The position numbers and the translations under genes are program-made. Below, piece by piece: positions 8,346 through 17,241 of a DNA stretch of 34,909 bases; within the stretch, counting starts at the first letter, position 1, and each line of letters opens with the position of its first letter. Source of the stretch: Mycolicibacterium agri (GTDB lineage Bacteria > Actinomycetota > Actinomycetes > Mycobacteriales > Mycobacteriaceae); assembly GCF_002553505.1 (NCBI RefSeq), contig NZ_PDCP01000060.1, positions 1 to 34,909 of the forward strand, read 5' to 3'. The notes beneath the pieces were generated by a model. It worked only from the letters and a program-made list of their open reading frames with translations, made no database searches and was not told where the DNA came from.

Positions 8346-10412
8346 ATGACCCTGACCCGCCATCCGAGTAAAACTCGGCGAGCGGGTTCGCTGCACCCCG
8401 TTGAACTTGCCCAGGCGTCGGTGATGGCGGCCATGTGCGCGGCCATCGCCATCGTCGCAGTGGTCGTGCCGTTCGCGGCCGGGGTATCCCTGCTCGGCAA
8501 CGTGCCGATGGGCCTGCTGGCTTACCGGTTCCGATTCCGGGTGCTGGTCACGGCCACCGTCGCAGGCGCGACGATCGCGTTTCTCATCGCTGGCATGGGC
8601 GGCTTCATGACGGTGATCAACTGCGCCTATATCGGCTGGCTGATCGGCATCATCAAGCGCCGCGGACGCGGCTGGCCGACCGTCGTGGTCGCCGGTATGG
8701 CGGCCGGCGCGCTATTCGGCGCCGCGGTCGTGCTGGCGCTGATGATCTTGGTGCGGCTGCGCAATCTGATCTTCGAGTCGCTGACGGCCAACGTCGACGG
8801 TGCCGCCGCCGTCCTCGCGCGGATTCCGGACTGGTGGTGGCTGCCGAACATGGAGCAGGCCGCCGAGCGGCTCAAGAGCGGGTTTGCTACCGCGCTGCAC
8901 TACTGGCCGCTGCTGTTCGGCGGGTTCGGGGTGCTGTCCGTCACGGTCGTCACGCTGATCGGCTGGTGGGCGTTGTCGCAGGTGATCAAGCGCCTGCTCG
9001 TGGTGCCCGACCTGCACAAGCTCGACGCCGCCGCCGAAGAAGGGGCGGTGGCGCCGGTGCCGGTGCGGCTGACCGACGTCCGCTTCCGCTACCCCAAGAG
9101 CGACCAGGACGCGCTCGGCCCCGTGACGATGAACATCGAACCGGGTGAACACGTCGCGATCACCGGCCCCAACGGGTCGGGCAAGACGACGCTGATGCTG
9201 GTGCTGGCCGGACGGGAACCCACCGCGGGCACCGTCGAGCGCCCCGGCGCGGCAGGGCTCGGCAAGCCCGGCGGCACCGCGGTGATCCTGCAGCACCCGG
9301 AAAGTCAGGTGCTCGGCACCCGCGTGGCCGACGACGTGGTGTGGGGTCTGCCGCCGGGGATGACGACCGATGTCGACCGGCTGCTCAGCGAGGTGGGCCT
9401 CGACGGGCTCGCCGAACGTGACACCGGCGGGCTGTCCGGCGGGGAACTGCAGCGGCTGGCGGTCGCCGCGGCGCTGGCGCGTGAGCCGTCGCTGCTGATT
9501 GCCGACGAGGTGACCAGCATGGTCGACCAGGACGGCCGCGACGGCCTGCTGTCGGTGTTGTCCGGCCTCACGCAGCATCACCGCATGGCGCTGGTGCACA
9601 TCACGCACTACAACAACGAGGCTGACTCGGCCGACCGGGCGATCAACCTGACCGGGGGCGGCGGCGACTCCGACAACGCCGAGATGGTGGAGACGACGGC
9701 CCCGCCGGCGGTGACGGCGGCTGTCAAGCCCTCCAGCGGCACCCCGGTGCTCGAACTGATCGACGTCAACCACGAGTACGGCAGCGGAACTCCTTGGGCC
9801 ACAACGGCGTTACGCAACATCAACTTCGCGGTGCACGAGGGCGACGGGTTGCTCATCCACGGCCTCAACGGTTCGGGCAAGTCCACATTGGCCTGGATCA
9901 TGGCCGGGCTGACCGAGCCGACCAGCGGTCGGTGCCTGCTCGACGGTAAGCCGGCGTCGGATCAGGTTGGCGCGGTGGCCATTTCGTTTCAGGCGGCCCG
10001 GTTACAGCTGATGCGCAGCCGCGTCGACCTCGATGTCGCCTCCGCGGCCGGGTTCTCGCCGCGTGACCGCGGCCGGGTGATCGAGGCGCTGGCCACTGTC
10101 GGCCTCGACGCGTCGTTGGCCACCCGGCGCATCGACCAACTCAGCGGCGGGCAGATGCGCCGCGTGGTGCTGGCCGGGCTGCTGGCGCGCTCGCCGCGGG
10201 CGCTCATCCTCGACGAGCCGCTGGCCGGTCTCGACGGCGCCAGCGCCCGCGGATTGCTGCGCCTCTTGGAGGATCTGCGCCGCAACGCCGGGTTGACGGT
10301 GGTCGTCATCTCGCATGACTTCTCCGGCCTGGAAGACCTGTGCCCGCGCACCCTGCGCCTGCAGAACGGTGTGATCGCAACGGCGCCGACGACGGCAGGA
10401 GGCGTGTCATGA
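8346..10412 (+). CDS. Fused ECF-type ABC protein: membrane domain plus two ATPase domains (688 aa)
   Basis: The first 230 residues are hydrophobic, with five or six membrane segments resembling an ECF substrate-binding (S) component. Two CbiO-type ATPase domains follow. The first has Walker A GPNGSGKT at about 274, signature LSGGE at 363 and IADE as Walker B. The second has GLNGSGKS at about 506, LSGGQ at 599 and LILDEP. So one polypeptide seems to carry S and both A components of an energy-coupling factor importer. The T component is the next gene, whose ATG overlaps this stop by four bases. The substrate could be a vitamin or metal ion; nothing here decides. The start ATG 8346 is chosen because it opens the conserved part; the longer frame would run over the promoter region. 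It resembles M. tuberculosis Rv2326c in size and plan. Confidence 0.85.
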   Translation: MTLTRHPSKTRRAGSLHPVELAQASVMAAMCAAIAIVAVVVPFAAGVSLLGNVPMGLLAYRFRFRVLVTATVAGATIAFLIAGMGGFMTVINCAYIGWLIGIIKRRGRGWPTVVVAGMAAGALFGAAVVLALMILVRLRNLIFESLTANVDGAAAVLARIPDWWWLPNMEQAAERLKSGFATALHYWPLLFGGFGVLSVTVVTLIGWWALSQVIKRLLVVPDLHKLDAAAEEGAVAPVPVRLTDVRFRYPKSDQDALGPVTMNIEPGEHVAITGPNGSGKTTLMLVLAGREPTAGTVERPGAAGLGKPGGTAVILQHPESQVLGTRVADDVVWGLPPGMTTDVDRLLSEVGLDGLAERDTGGLSGGELQRLAVAAALAREPSLLIADEVTSMVDQDGRDGLLSVLSGLTQHHRMALVHITHYNNEADSADRAINLTGGGGDSDNAEMVETTAPPAVTAAVKPSSGTPVLELIDVNHEYGSGTPWATTALRNINFAVHEGDGLLIHGLNGSGKSTLAWIMAGLTEPTSGRCLLDGKPASDQVGAVAISFQAARLQLMRSRVDLDVASAAGFSPRDRGRVIEALATVGLDASLATRRIDQLSGGQMRRVVLAGLLARSPRALILDEPLAGLDGASARGLLRLLEDLRRNAGLTVVVISHDFSGLEDLCPRTLRLQNGVIATAPTTAGGVS

Positions 10413-11242
10413 CCGCCCCGACCCGGCGTCAGCAGCGCAGGCCGGTCGTGCTGCTGCGCCCGGTGCCCGGCCGCACCCCGATCCACGACCTGTGGGCGGG
10501 CACGAAACTGCTTGTGGTGGCGGGCATCGGCGTGCTGATGACCTTCTATCCGGGGTGGGTGGTGATCGGTGCGGTGGCCGCGCTCATCCTGGTGGCGGCT
10601 CGGATGGCTCACATTCCGCGCGGCGCACTGCCGTCGATACCCCGCTGGCTGTGGTTCCTGTTGATCCTGGGCGGTGTGACGGCCGCGTTCGCAGGCGGTG
10701 ATCCCTACCTTCACCTCTTCGGCTGGGATGCGGGCTTGGGCGGCCTGTTGAAGTTCCTCCGTGTCACCGCGCTGTCGATCGTGCTGCTGGGCCTCGGCGG
10801 CATGGTGTCGTGGACGACGAACGTCGCCGAAATCGCGCCCGCTGTCGCGAAATTGGGCCGACCGCTGCGAGCGCTGCGGATACCGGTCGACGACTGGGCG
10901 GTGGCGCTGGCGCTCGCGCTGCGCGCCTTCCCGATGCTGATCGACGAGTTCCGCATCCTCTACGCCGCGCGCAGCCTGCGTCCCAAGCCGGTGCTGACCC
11001 GGCGCCGCGACCGCAGGCGCCGGTGGGCACTGGAGATCGTCGATCTGATCGCGGCCGCCATGATCGTGGCGCTGCGACGCGCCGACGAGATGGGCGACGC
11101 GATCACCGCGCGCGGCGGCGCCGGGCAGATCTCGGCCGCGCCGTCAGGGCCGAAACGGCGGGACTGGATCGCGCTTGCGATCGTTGTGGCGGTGTGCGGC
11201 GCTGCGCTGGCCCTGGAACTGACGGTGCTGGGGACGAGTTGA
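10409..11242 (+). CDS. ECF transporter T component, EcfT/CbiQ-like (277 aa)
   Basis: This CbiQ/EcfT-like permease has an N-terminal DLWAGTKLL segment, four to five hydrophobic helices, and two conserved cytoplasmic coupling motifs: RILYAARSLR near residue 190 and GDAITARGG near residue 235, equivalent to the paired Ala-Arg-Gly type signatures that touch the ATPases. EcfT couples ATP hydrolysis to toppling of the S component. Its ATG lies inside the preceding gene's stop (ATGA), so the two are translationally coupled and probably form one complex. It resembles M. tuberculosis Rv2325c. The stop lies one base from that of the convergent uspC gene. Confidence 0.85.
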   Translation: MTAPTRRQQRRPVVLLRPVPGRTPIHDLWAGTKLLVVAGIGVLMTFYPGWVVIGAVAALILVAARMAHIPRGALPSIPRWLWFLLILGGVTAAFAGGDPYLHLFGWDAGLGGLLKFLRVTALSIVLLGLGGMVSWTTNVAEIAPAVAKLGRPLRALRIPVDDWAVALALALRAFPMLIDEFRILYAARSLRPKPVLTRRRDRRRRWALEIVDLIAAAMIVALRRADEMGDAITARGGAGQISAAPSGPKRRDWIALAIVVAVCGAALALELTVLGTS

Positions 11243-11243
11243 G

Positions 11244-12611
11244 CTAGCGTGCGGCCGCGGCGTTCGCGGCGGCCTGCGCCTGCGCCAACGTGGTGGCCAC
11301 GTCGGCACGCCCGAGGAACATCTCGTCGAAATACGGCTGCAGAGCCTGGAATCCCGCGGGGAAGCCCGCGCCGCCGGGCGCGGGGATGCGCGGTCCGTCG
11401 AGCACAGTGAAGAACGGTCTGACGTCGACGCCGCGACGCGCCCAATAGTCGAAGTAGACGCGCTGCGCCGCCAGCACGGCGGGCACGGCCGCGCCGCGGG
11501 CCCCGAGATACTGGTTGCCGCGTGCGCTGCCCATCCAGGCCAGTACCTCACGCACCGCGTCGGGATGTTTGGTCGCCGAATTGCCGGCCGCGGCAATGCC
11601 GTTGGTGACGCTGACCCGGCCGACCGGCCCGATCGGCATCGGCGCGACACCCCACCGGAAACGGCTCTGCTCGGCGATCGCGGCAAGGTTATAAGTGCCG
11701 GACTGAAACAGCGCCATCCGGCCCTGCAGGAACTGGTTGCGGGAGAAGTCGCCGTTGCCGTTGGTGTCCGACGCCGGCGGGGCGACATGATCCTCGTTGA
11801 TCAACTTCACCAGATAGGTGAACGCCGCTTCGGCGCCCGGGTTGTCGAATGCGAAGCGGTCCCCGTCGGAGAACCTGCCGCCCGCCGAGCCGATGTAGTT
11901 GAGATAGATGGCTTGCAGGTCGTTGGCGGCGTTGTACCCCCACTGCCGCACCCGGCCCGCATCGAAGCCGGGTTCGTCGGCGCGGCGTCCGTCGGCGTCG
12001 ACGGTCAACCGGGCCAGCAGCGGACGCAGCGTGTCGACGTCGCCGGGCGACCAGCGCAACCTGTTCAATCGGCTGGGGTCGATGCCCGCCGCCTTGAGCA
12101 GATCGGCGTTGTAGTAGACCGCGATACCCGCATCGGTCAACTGCGGCACCCCCCACAGCACCCCGTTACGCGTGAACTGCTCGACCACCGACGGCTCCCA
12201 GCCCGCAGCGGCCTTGGGCCCCAGCAGTTTTCCGATGTCCATCAGCCGGCCGCTGTCGGCGTAGCCGGCTAAGTAGGCGTTGGACAGCCAGAAGATGTCG
12301 TCGGCGCTGCCGCCTGCGGCGTCGGTGCGCAGGGTGTCGAAGTAGTTGGCGTACGCCACCACGTTGACCCGCACCTCGATGTCCGGGTGCAGCTTGCTGA
12401 ACTCGGCCAACGATTCGCGGTAGGCCGCGGCGACCTGGTCGTCCCACAGCCGCACGGTGACGACGGTGCGGCCGGCGGGTTCGGCGGAGCGGCTCAGCAG
12501 AACCGCCGCTAGCAGCAGCACCGCCATCGTCAACGCCACACCGGCGGCCACCATCGTCGAGAACTTGGGTCTGATGTCGCCGCCGAAACGGCTCCGGGGC
12601 CGCAGCGTCAT
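11244..12611 (-). CDS. uspC: UspC, extracytoplasmic amino-sugar-binding protein (455 aa)
   Basis: This is a family 1 extracellular solute-binding protein with the expected lobes: VTVRLWDDQVAAAYRESL near the N-terminus, FWLSNAYLAGYADSG, GIAVYYNADLLKAAGI and a C-terminal helical region. In M. tuberculosis the orthologous UspC (Rv2318) binds amino sugars such as chitobiose, so recovery of peptidoglycan-derived sugars is the likely role. The N-terminus is a cytoplasmic basic stretch and one hydrophobic helix (about residues 20-42) with no cysteine, so it is predicted to be anchored by an uncleaved helix rather than by lipid. The ATG overlaps the uspB stop by four bases, making it the last gene of the uspABC operon. 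Confidence 0.9.
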   Translation of the reverse strand: MTLRPRSRFGGDIRPKFSTMVAAGVALTMAVLLLAAVLLSRSAEPAGRTVVTVRLWDDQVAAAYRESLAEFSKLHPDIEVRVNVVAYANYFDTLRTDAAGGSADDIFWLSNAYLAGYADSGRLMDIGKLLGPKAAAGWEPSVVEQFTRNGVLWGVPQLTDAGIAVYYNADLLKAAGIDPSRLNRLRWSPGDVDTLRPLLARLTVDADGRRADEPGFDAGRVRQWGYNAANDLQAIYLNYIGSAGGRFSDGDRFAFDNPGAEAAFTYLVKLINEDHVAPPASDTNGNGDFSRNQFLQGRMALFQSGTYNLAAIAEQSRFRWGVAPMPIGPVGRVSVTNGIAAAGNSATKHPDAVREVLAWMGSARGNQYLGARGAAVPAVLAAQRVYFDYWARRGVDVRPFFTVLDGPRIPAPGGAGFPAGFQALQPYFDEMFLGRADVATTLAQAQAAANAAAAR

Positions 12612-13435
12612 TTCAGCCCCGTCACGACGATCGAGCGCACGATGTGCCTGCCGAGCGCGACGAACACCACGATGAGCGGAACGATGGCCACCGTCGTCGC
12701 CGCCATCACCAACGTCCACTGCGCGTCGTAGCGCGACTGCAGGCCCGCGGTCGCCACGGTCAGCACCTGCCACTTGTCGCCGCTGGTGATCACCAACGGC
12801 CACATGAAGCTGTTCCATTGGCTGACAACGGTGATGAGCGCCAACGTGACCAGGATCGGCTTGCTGGCCGGCACCACCACGTGTACCAGCACATCGAGGG
12901 TGTTGGCACCGTCGATGCGGGCGGCCTTGATCAGGTCGGCGGGAATCGCGCGAAAGTACTCCCGCAGCAGGAAGATCGCATACGGCGAGCCGAACATGAA
13001 CGGCAACACCAACGCCCAGAACGTGTTCCGCAGACCGGCCTGCGCCATCATCAGATACAGCGGCACCACCGTCACCGTTGCGGGCACCATCAGCGTCGCC
13101 AGATACACCCAGAACAGGGCGTCGCGGCCGGGGAACTCCAGCCGCGCGAACGCGTAGGCGGCCAACACCGAGAACGTCATCTGGCTCACCAGGATGACCG
13201 CGGTCATCAGCGCGGTGACGATGATCGCGCGGCCGAACCCGGCGTCGGCCAATCCGGTGTAGTTGGCCAGCGTCGGCGGCCGCGGCCACGACAGCGGCGC
13301 CTCGGTGTTGAACTGCTCGGCCGAGGTGAACGACGTCATCAGCCCAAGTGCGAAGGGCGCCACCATGATAAGCGCGCCGACGGCCAGCACGGCGTAGATC
13401 GCCGGCGCCGACACGAGTCGGCTAAACGACGTCAT
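12608..13435 (-). CDS. uspB: UspB, sugar ABC transporter permease (275 aa)
   Basis: This is a MalG-type permease with six hydrophobic segments and an EAA loop at about residues 165-195 (EYFRAIPADLIKAARIDGAN) that docks on the ATPase. It pairs with UspA to form the membrane channel of the Usp importer. It overlaps uspA by 14 bases and uspC by four. No ATPase gene is present in the cluster, so a shared MsiK/SugC-type ATPase encoded elsewhere is probably used, as in other actinobacterial sugar importers. Confidence 0.9.
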   Translation of the reverse strand: MTSFSRLVSAPAIYAVLAVGALIMVAPFALGLMTSFTSAEQFNTEAPLSWPRPPTLANYTGLADAGFGRAIIVTALMTAVILVSQMTFSVLAAYAFARLEFPGRDALFWVYLATLMVPATVTVVPLYLMMAQAGLRNTFWALVLPFMFGSPYAIFLLREYFRAIPADLIKAARIDGANTLDVLVHVVVPASKPILVTLALITVVSQWNSFMWPLVITSGDKWQVLTVATAGLQSRYDAQWTLVMAATTVAIVPLIVVFVALGRHIVRSIVVTGLK

Positions 13436-14303
13436 AGGTGATCCGCCGGCGGAAGTAGAGATGCTGGACGATGGTCACGCCGACCAGCAGCACGAACAGC
13501 ACCGCGGCCATCACCGCGGCCCGCCCGACCGCCGCGGCGCCGAACGCCTCGGCGTAGATGCGGTGGGCGATCAGGTCGGTGCGGCCCTGAGGCCCACCTC
13601 CGGTGAGCGCGTAGACGGTGTCGAACACCTGCGCCGCGCTGATCACCCCGGTGACCAGGACGAAGAACAGCGTCGGCCGCAGCATCGGCAACGTGATGCG
13701 GCGGAACCGCTGCCACGCGTTGGCGCCGTCGGTGCGCGCGGCGTTCTGGATGTCGCGCGGGATGGCCAGAATGCCGGCCAGGAAGAACAGCGTGACGTAG
13801 CCGACATTGGTCCAGATCGTCACCGCCGACACCACCGGCAGCGCGAGGTCGGGGTCGGTCAGCCATTCGATGCGGTGCCCCAGCAGCGTGCTGACCGCGC
13901 CGTCGGTCGGGGCCAGGATCCAGCGCCAGAGCACCGCGATCGCCAGCGGTGCGCAGATCCACGGCAGCACGTACAGCGTGCGGAAGAAGCCGCTGCCGGG
14001 CAGCCCCCGCGCCAGCAGCGCCGCGGCGAACAGGCCGAGCACCGACTGCACGGGCACCACGATCGCGATGAACAGCGCGGTCACCACCAGCGACCGGCCG
14101 AACGACGGATCGGTCAGCACCGACGCCCAATTGCCCAGTCCGACATAGCGAATGGGCCCGAGCAGATCCCAGCGGTGCACGCTCAGCCAGGCGACGACCA
14201 ACATCGGCAACAGCAAGAACGTGACCACACCGAACAGGCTGGGCGCGAGCAGCGCGTACCCCACGGTCGTGGAACGCACCCGATTGCCTGCCACCCGAGC
14301 CAT
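13422..14303 (-). CDS. uspA: UspA, sugar ABC transporter permease (293 aa)
   Basis: This MalF-type permease has six hydrophobic segments, starting with TTVGYALLAPSLFGVVTFLL, and an EAA loop near residue 205 (IPRDIQNAARTDGANAWQRF). It is the first gene of uspABC. ATG 14303 (MARVAGNRV) is chosen; a TTG at 14327 would add eight residues. The start lies 38 bases from the divergent tldD start, so the operon promoter must be in or near that short gap, and no clear -10 box can be picked there. Import of amino sugars is inferred from the UspC partner. Confidence 0.88.
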   Translation of the reverse strand: MARVAGNRVRSTTVGYALLAPSLFGVVTFLLLPMLVVAWLSVHRWDLLGPIRYVGLGNWASVLTDPSFGRSLVVTALFIAIVVPVQSVLGLFAAALLARGLPGSGFFRTLYVLPWICAPLAIAVLWRWILAPTDGAVSTLLGHRIEWLTDPDLALPVVSAVTIWTNVGYVTLFFLAGILAIPRDIQNAARTDGANAWQRFRRITLPMLRPTLFFVLVTGVISAAQVFDTVYALTGGGPQGRTDLIAHRIYAEAFGAAAVGRAAVMAAVLFVLLVGVTIVQHLYFRRRITYDVV

Positions 14304-14340
14304 TAAAGCGGGTGCGCCGCGGCGCAACTACGGTGTACCC

Positions 14341-15858
14341 GTGAGCGCCCATCGCCAAGTCGACCCCGACTTCCACGAGTTGCCGCGCCATCAGCTTGCC
14401 GACGCGGCGTTGTCGGCGGCCACGGCGGCCGGGGCCAGCTACGCCGACCTGCGGATCCACCGCATCCTCGACGATGTGGTGGCGTTGCGCGACGGTGAAC
14501 TGGAGACCGCCATCGTCAACCGCGACGTCGGGCTGGCGGTGCGGGTGATCGTCGATGGCACGTGGGGCTTCGCGTCGAACGCCGAGTTGCACCCTGACGT
14601 CGCCGCCGACACCGCCCGACGAGCCGTGCAGGTGGCGCGCGCCCTGGCGCCGCTGAACGCCGAGAAGATCGAACTGGCGGCCGAGCCGGTGTACGCCGAC
14701 GTCACCTGGGTGTCCGACTACCGCGTCGACCCGTTCACGATCCCCGCCGGCGACAAGATCGGCCTGCTCGCCGAATACTCCGGGCGGCTGCTCGCCGCCG
14801 ACGGTGTCGACCACGTCTCCGCCACCGCGCACGCGGTCAAGGAGCAGACGTTCTACGCCGACACGTTCGGCTCGTCGATCACTCAGCAGCGCGTCCGGGT
14901 GCAGCCGGGGCTCGACGCGGTCGCCGTGGACGCGGCGGCGGGATCATTCGAGACCATGTCCACGCTGGCGCCGCCGACCGCGCGGGGCTGGGAGGCCGTC
15001 GACGGCGACGACGTGTGGGACTGGTCGACCGAGCTCGCCGAGCTGCCGGCGCTGCTGGCGGAGAAGGTCAAGGCACCGAGTGTGACGCCCGGGCCCACCG
15101 ACCTGGTGATCGATCCGTCCAACCTGTGGCTCACCATCCACGAATCCATCGGGCACGCCACGGAATACGACCGCGCGATCGGCTACGAGGCGGCCTACGC
15201 GGGGACGTCGTTCGCGACGCCGGACAAGCTGGGCACGATGCGGTACGGCTCGCCGGTGATGAACGTGACCGCCGACCGCACCGAGCAGTTCGGGTTGGCC
15301 AGCGTCGGCTGGGACGACGAAGGCGTGCAGGCGCAGCGATGGGATCTGGTGCGCGACGGCATCTTTGTCGGCTATCAGCTCGACCGGGTGTTCGCCAAGC
15401 GGCTGGGGCTGTCACGGTCCAACGGTTGCTCGTATGCCGACTCTCCGCACCACGTGCCGATCCAGCGGATGGCCAACGTGTCGCTGCAGCCGGGCCCCGA
15501 GGACATCTCCACCGACGATCTCATCGCCCGCGTCGAGGACGGCATCTACATCGTCGGCGACAATAGTTGGTCAATCGACATGCAGCGGTACAACTTTCAA
15601 TTCACCGGGCAGCGGTTCTTCCGGATCCGCAACGGCACGCTGGACGGCCAACTGCGCGATGTCGCCTACCAATCCACCACCACCGACTTCTGGGGCGCGA
15701 TGGAAGCCGTCGGCGGCCCGTCGACGTGGCGGCTGGGTGGTGCATTCAATTGCGGCAAAGCGCAACCCGGGCAGATCGCACCGGTCAGCCACGGATGCCC
15801 GTCGGCGCTGTTCCGCGGCATCAACGTGCTCAACACCCGTGCCGAAGGAGGACGCTAG
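14341..15858 (+). CDS. tldD: TldD, metalloprotease subunit (505 aa)
   Basis: The zinc-binding signature HESIGH at residues 267-272 is present, as in TldD catalytic subunits of the TldD/TldE heterodimeric protease. In E. coli the pair trims the microcin B17 leader and degrades the CcdA antitoxin by threading unfolded peptides into a closed chamber. The GTG at 14341 gives 505 residues, the size I recall for M. tuberculosis Rv2315c. A conserved N-terminal ASYADLRIHRILDDVVALRDGE segment and the C-terminal CGKAQPGQ region also fit the family. tldE starts two bases after its stop, so both subunits come from one message. Natural substrates in mycobacteria are unknown. Confidence 0.92.
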   Translation: MSAHRQVDPDFHELPRHQLADAALSAATAAGASYADLRIHRILDDVVALRDGELETAIVNRDVGLAVRVIVDGTWGFASNAELHPDVAADTARRAVQVARALAPLNAEKIELAAEPVYADVTWVSDYRVDPFTIPAGDKIGLLAEYSGRLLAADGVDHVSATAHAVKEQTFYADTFGSSITQQRVRVQPGLDAVAVDAAAGSFETMSTLAPPTARGWEAVDGDDVWDWSTELAELPALLAEKVKAPSVTPGPTDLVIDPSNLWLTIHESIGHATEYDRAIGYEAAYAGTSFATPDKLGTMRYGSPVMNVTADRTEQFGLASVGWDDEGVQAQRWDLVRDGIFVGYQLDRVFAKRLGLSRSNGCSYADSPHHVPIQRMANVSLQPGPEDISTDDLIARVEDGIYIVGDNSWSIDMQRYNFQFTGQRFFRIRNGTLDGQLRDVAYQSTTTDFWGAMEAVGGPSTWRLGGAFNCGKAQPGQIAPVSHGCPSALFRGINVLNTRAEGGR

Positions 15859-15860
15859 CC

Positions 15861-17234
15861 GTGATCGCTGCACAGCAGGTGGTCGAGCGGGCGTTGGCGG
15901 AGGCGGCGCGGCTGGGCAAGGCCGACGAAACGATCGTGATGGTCAACGACTCCAGTGACGCGGCGCTGCGGTGGGCGAACAATTCGATGACCACCAACGG
16001 TGTTTCGGTGCGGCGGGATACCACCGTGATCTCGGTGGTGCGCCGAGGGGACCGCGCCCACATGGCGTCGTTGACGTCCAGCGAGGTCGATCCGTCGGTC
16101 ATTCCCGCGCTGGTAGCCGCCTCGCAGGAGGCCGCGCTGGCGGCGCCGGAAGCGCGTGACGCGGCACCGCCGCTGCCGGCATCGGATGCGCCGGCCGACT
16201 GGGACGCGCCGATACCCGCCACCGATGTCGAGGTTTTCGGCGGCGTCGCCGACGCTCTGACCCGCGGCTTCCGTGGCTCCGACATGTTGTACGGGTATGC
16301 CCGGCACATCCTCGAGACGACCTTCCTCGCAACATCGGGTGGGCTTCGACGGCGGTACACCCAGCCGACCGGCTCGGTCGAGATCAACGCCAAGCGCGGC
16401 GGCGGCAGCGCGTGGGCGGGCACCAATACGCCCGATTTCGTCGACGTGCCAATCGATTCCATGCTCGAAGAGCTGTCGACGCGACTGGAATGGGCTGCGC
16501 GCTCGATCGAACTCCCCGCGGGACGTTACGAGACGATCCTGCCGCCGTCGGCGGTCGCCGATTTGATGATCTACCTGTCGTGGTCCATGGACGGCCGCGG
16601 TGCCCAAGAGGGACGCACCGCCTTCTCCGCGCCGGGCGGCGGAACGAGGGTGGGGGAGAAGCTGACCGACCTGCCGCTGACGGTGTACTCCGACCCGAAC
16701 GCCCCCGGTCTGGAGTGCACGCCGTTCGTGCGCGCGGCGTACTCCGACGAAACCGTGTCGGTGTTCGACAACGGCATGGACATCGGCCGCGTCGACTGGA
16801 TCCGCGATGGCACCATCAACGCGCTGCGCTATCCACGCGCGGCAGCGGCCGAATTCGGTGTGCCCGTTGCGGTTGCGGCCGACAACCTGCTGATGACCGG
16901 CGGCACCGACAGCCTTGCCGACATGATCGCCGGCACCGAACGCGGGCTGCTGCTCACCACGCTGTGGTACATCCGCACCGTCGATCCCACGGTGCTGCTG
17001 CTGACGGGTTTGACCCGCGACGGCGTGTACCTCATTGAGGACGGGGAGGTGCGCGGCGCAGTCAACAACTTCCGGTTCAACGAAAGCCCGCTGGACCTGC
17101 TGCGCCGAGTCACCCAGGCCGGGATCAGCGAGATGACGCTGCCGCGGGAATGGGGCGATTCGGCCACCAGGGCGGCGATGCCGTCGTTGCGGATTCCCGA
17201 CTTTCACATGTCGTCGGTCAGTCAGGCGCAATAA
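15861..17234 (+). CDS. tldE: TldE/PmbA, partner subunit of TldD (457 aa)
   Basis: This is the second TldD/PmbA-fold protein of the pair and lacks the HExxxH zinc motif, as expected for the non-catalytic TldE/PmbA subunit. AAGGAGG (15845-15851) stands nine bases before the GTG at 15861. Family features include DAALRWANNSMTTNGVS near the N-terminus, ARSIELPAGRYETILPPSAV mid-protein, and NNFRFNESPLDLL near the C-terminus. The length of 457 matches what I recall for Rv2314c. It probably forms the closed heterodimer chamber with TldD. Confidence 0.9.
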   Translation: MIAAQQVVERALAEAARLGKADETIVMVNDSSDAALRWANNSMTTNGVSVRRDTTVISVVRRGDRAHMASLTSSEVDPSVIPALVAASQEAALAAPEARDAAPPLPASDAPADWDAPIPATDVEVFGGVADALTRGFRGSDMLYGYARHILETTFLATSGGLRRRYTQPTGSVEINAKRGGGSAWAGTNTPDFVDVPIDSMLEELSTRLEWAARSIELPAGRYETILPPSAVADLMIYLSWSMDGRGAQEGRTAFSAPGGGTRVGEKLTDLPLTVYSDPNAPGLECTPFVRAAYSDETVSVFDNGMDIGRVDWIRDGTINALRYPRAAAAEFGVPVAVAADNLLMTGGTDSLADMIAGTERGLLLTTLWYIRTVDPTVLLLTGLTRDGVYLIEDGEVRGAVNNFRFNESPLDLLRRVTQAGISEMTLPREWGDSATRAAMPSLRIPDFHMSSVSQAQ

Positions 17235-17241
17235 TGCGACG

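Noticed and set aside
13432..14832. 466-codon minus-strand frame across uspA and the start of tldD
   Set aside because: It covers two genes with clear family motifs and has no conserved sequence of its own.
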